Positions 62,823 to 64,000 of a DNA stretch of 64,000 bases are shown here, in pieces. The translations under genes were made by a program, and so were the position numbers. The DNA is from Bacteroidia bacterium (GTDB lineage Bacteria > Bacteroidota > Bacteroidia > Bacteroidales > Prolixibacteraceae), in contig JAPLDT010000013.1 in assembly GCA_026391315.1 (NCBI GenBank), positions 1 to 64,000 on the forward strand, given 5' to 3'. How positions within the stretch are numbered: position 1 is the stretch's first letter; each line of letters starts with the position of its first letter. Below the pieces are notes generated by a model. That model was not told the origin of the DNA and did not search any database. It saw only the letters and a list, made by a program, of their open reading frames with translations.

Positions 62823-63230
62823 ACCAATTATTTAGCGTTGTCAGGGAACAAACAGTAATTCAAAAATGCAACGGAAATCGATTGTTTGCGGGTGTGAATT
62901 TATCTATTTTTGTCGGTACCGGAGACTAAATTGATAATTGTTGGAAAAATCGGTTTAGAAGAGGCTTAAATTTTTTACACAGAGGATAATTGTTAATAAG
63001 TAAAGGGAAAGAATTAATATCACATTTTACAAATATTCGACCCCTCTAAATCTCCCCCAAGGGGAGACTTCAGATTTGAGTTCTGATCAACATCAGAGAG
63101 ATACTCCCCTCCCTTGGAGGGGTTGGGGGAGGTCAAAATGACGAGATGCAAAGTGTGACATTATATTGTTCTCCTTTCTCAGTGTAAGATTTAAATTGTA
63201 TTTAGTGTTTTATCCAAGTAAGAGAGACTC
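62823..63230. repeat. gldB-nadE intergenic gap with a CTCCCC/GGGGAG inverted repeat
   Basis: GACCCCTCTAAATCTCCCCC (from 63039) and the inverse-type TTGGAGGGGTTGGGGGAGG (to about 63134) can form an imperfect hairpin. A plus-strand TATTTTTG sits at 62915-62922. No gene seen. Confidence 0.6.
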
Positions 63231-64000
63231 ATGAGGATTGCCCTGGCCCAATTGAATTACCATGTGGGAAATTTCCCGGAAAACAGTTCCCGGATCATCG
63301 CTGCCATCGGAAAGGCAAAAGAGCAAGACGCCGATTTGGTAGTCTTCTCTGAGTTATCTGTTTGTGGTTATTATCCGAATGATCTCCTGGAGAGGTTGGA
63401 ATTTATTCAGGAGTCACTTGCTGCAATTGAGCAGATCGCATCCTGTTGCATCGGGATTGCCGCCCTGGTAGGCGGGCCCAGTTTCAACCCCAGTCCGAAA
63501 GGGAAGATGCTCTTCAATTCTGCCTTCTTTTTGAAGGATGGAGCCATTAAAAGTATCCACAGCAAAACATTGCTGCCCACGTATGATGTGTTTGACGAAT
63601 ACCGTCATTTTGAATCAAACAAAGAATTTAATCTGATAGAGCTGAATGGTAATAAGATAGCCGTAACTATCTGCGAAGACCTTTGGTTCAACCAGAAGGT
63701 GATGAACGCTTTTGGACGGGAAAATCTTTATTCCACCTCACCGATGGAAGAAAATTGCAGGCAAAATCCCGATCTGGTTGTCAATCTCTCAGCCTCACCC
63801 TTCTCTTATCATCAGGAAAGATTAAGGAAAGATATCCTGATCGAAAATGCGGTGAAATACCAAGTGCCAATTATCTATGTGAATCAGGTCGGCGCTCAGA
63901 CAGAATTGATTTTCGATGGGGGTTCCTTCATGGTTGACCGGCAGGGTAAAGTCGTCAAAGAGCTGGCCTATTTTAGCGAGGACTTTGCCATCGTGGACAC
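63231..64000 (+). CDS. nadE: Glutamine-dependent NAD+ synthetase, N-terminal part (3' end outside window)
   Basis: Open from the ATG at 63231 to the last base (256 full codons), so it is cut off. The visible part is the nitrilase-like glutaminase domain: Glu in VVFSELSVCGYYPND, Lys in IHSKTLLPTYDVFDEYR, nucleophile Cys in VTICEDLWF. The domain feeds ammonia to an NAD synthase domain expected beyond the window. Other carbon-nitrogen hydrolases are possible, but CGYYPND and TYDVFDEYR are NadE features. Confidence 0.9.
   Translation, partial: MRIALAQLNYHVGNFPENSSRIIAAIGKAKEQDADLVVFSELSVCGYYPNDLLERLEFIQESLAAIEQIASCCIGIAALVGGPSFNPSPKGKMLFNSAFFLKDGAIKSIHSKTLLPTYDVFDEYRHFESNKEFNLIELNGNKIAVTICEDLWFNQKVMNAFGRENLYSTSPMEENCRQNPDLVVNLSASPFSYHQERLRKDILIENAVKYQVPIIYVNQVGAQTELIFDGGSFMVDRQGKVVKELAYFSEDFAIVD

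Overview
The window is chromosomal DNA from a member of the Bacteroidota, most like the Bacteroidales/Marinilabiliales side (the order is inferred, not proven). Evidence: a complete dcw cell-division cluster with a Bacteroidota-type short FtsL and a PASTA-tailed FtsI; an RprX/RprY-like two-component pair; a gldB-like lipoprotein beside nadE; GlsA/GlsB-like glycine-lipid acyltransferases; a roughly 630-residue PurF-like protein; few purine-rich ribosome binding sites; and many TAnnTTTG promoter -7 elements. No rRNA, tRNA, CRISPR array, phage or transposase gene was seen.

Layout. 1-2401: end of a secreted surface protein and an outer-membrane barrel-like protein. 2662-9203: lepA, then convergent rprX-rprY and an acpP-fabF-rnc operon. 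9406-12444: purN, ldcA, yraN, an MmcQ/YjbR protein and a small S4 protein. 12466-14010: alkaline phosphatase and, upstream of it, a decayed patatin gene. 14189-17747: six close-packed minus-strand genes around a Ric-like di-iron protein and an atypical LuxR regulator, with a barrel and a c-type cytochrome. 17987-22158: U32 peptidase/RNA hydroxylase-like protein, AhpD-like protein, miaB. 22575-27953: SPOR protein and PurF-like protein, then glsB and glsA split by a TonB/TPR gene. 28264-45055: mraZ-rsmH-ftsL-ftsI-murE-mraY-murD-ftsW-murG-murC-ftsQ-ftsA followed by two complete ftsZ genes in tandem. 45254-53327: yqeY, a b561-like membrane protein with yceI, a TGS/SAD-fused nucleoside kinase, a thioredoxin-like pair, uvrA and a lytic transglycosylase. 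53608-64000: an ECF sigma factor with a transmembrane/beta-barrel partner, a TlpA-like lipoprotein, meaB, a DUF1573 protein, pfkA, a DUF1080 lipoprotein, gldB and the start of nadE.

The dcw block joins peptidoglycan precursor synthesis (MurE, MraY, MurD, MurG, MurC) to the divisome (FtsL, FtsI, FtsW, FtsQ, FtsA, FtsZ). Its promoter carries an array of four 10-bp units that looks like an MraZ operator. The duplicated ftsZ is the strongest biological oddity: the second copy has the usual Bacteroidota tail, while the first ends differently.

Intergenic DNA is unusually structured. About 18 copies of a 20-24 bp element (core CCCTGAGCGAAGTCGAAGGG or the CTTGTCGAAGGG variant) lie between genes, mostly as doublets 46-62 bp apart. 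Many other gaps hold long inverted repeats built of short-period units. Two genes (the U32 protein at its 5' end and uvrA at its 3' end) run into such repeats.
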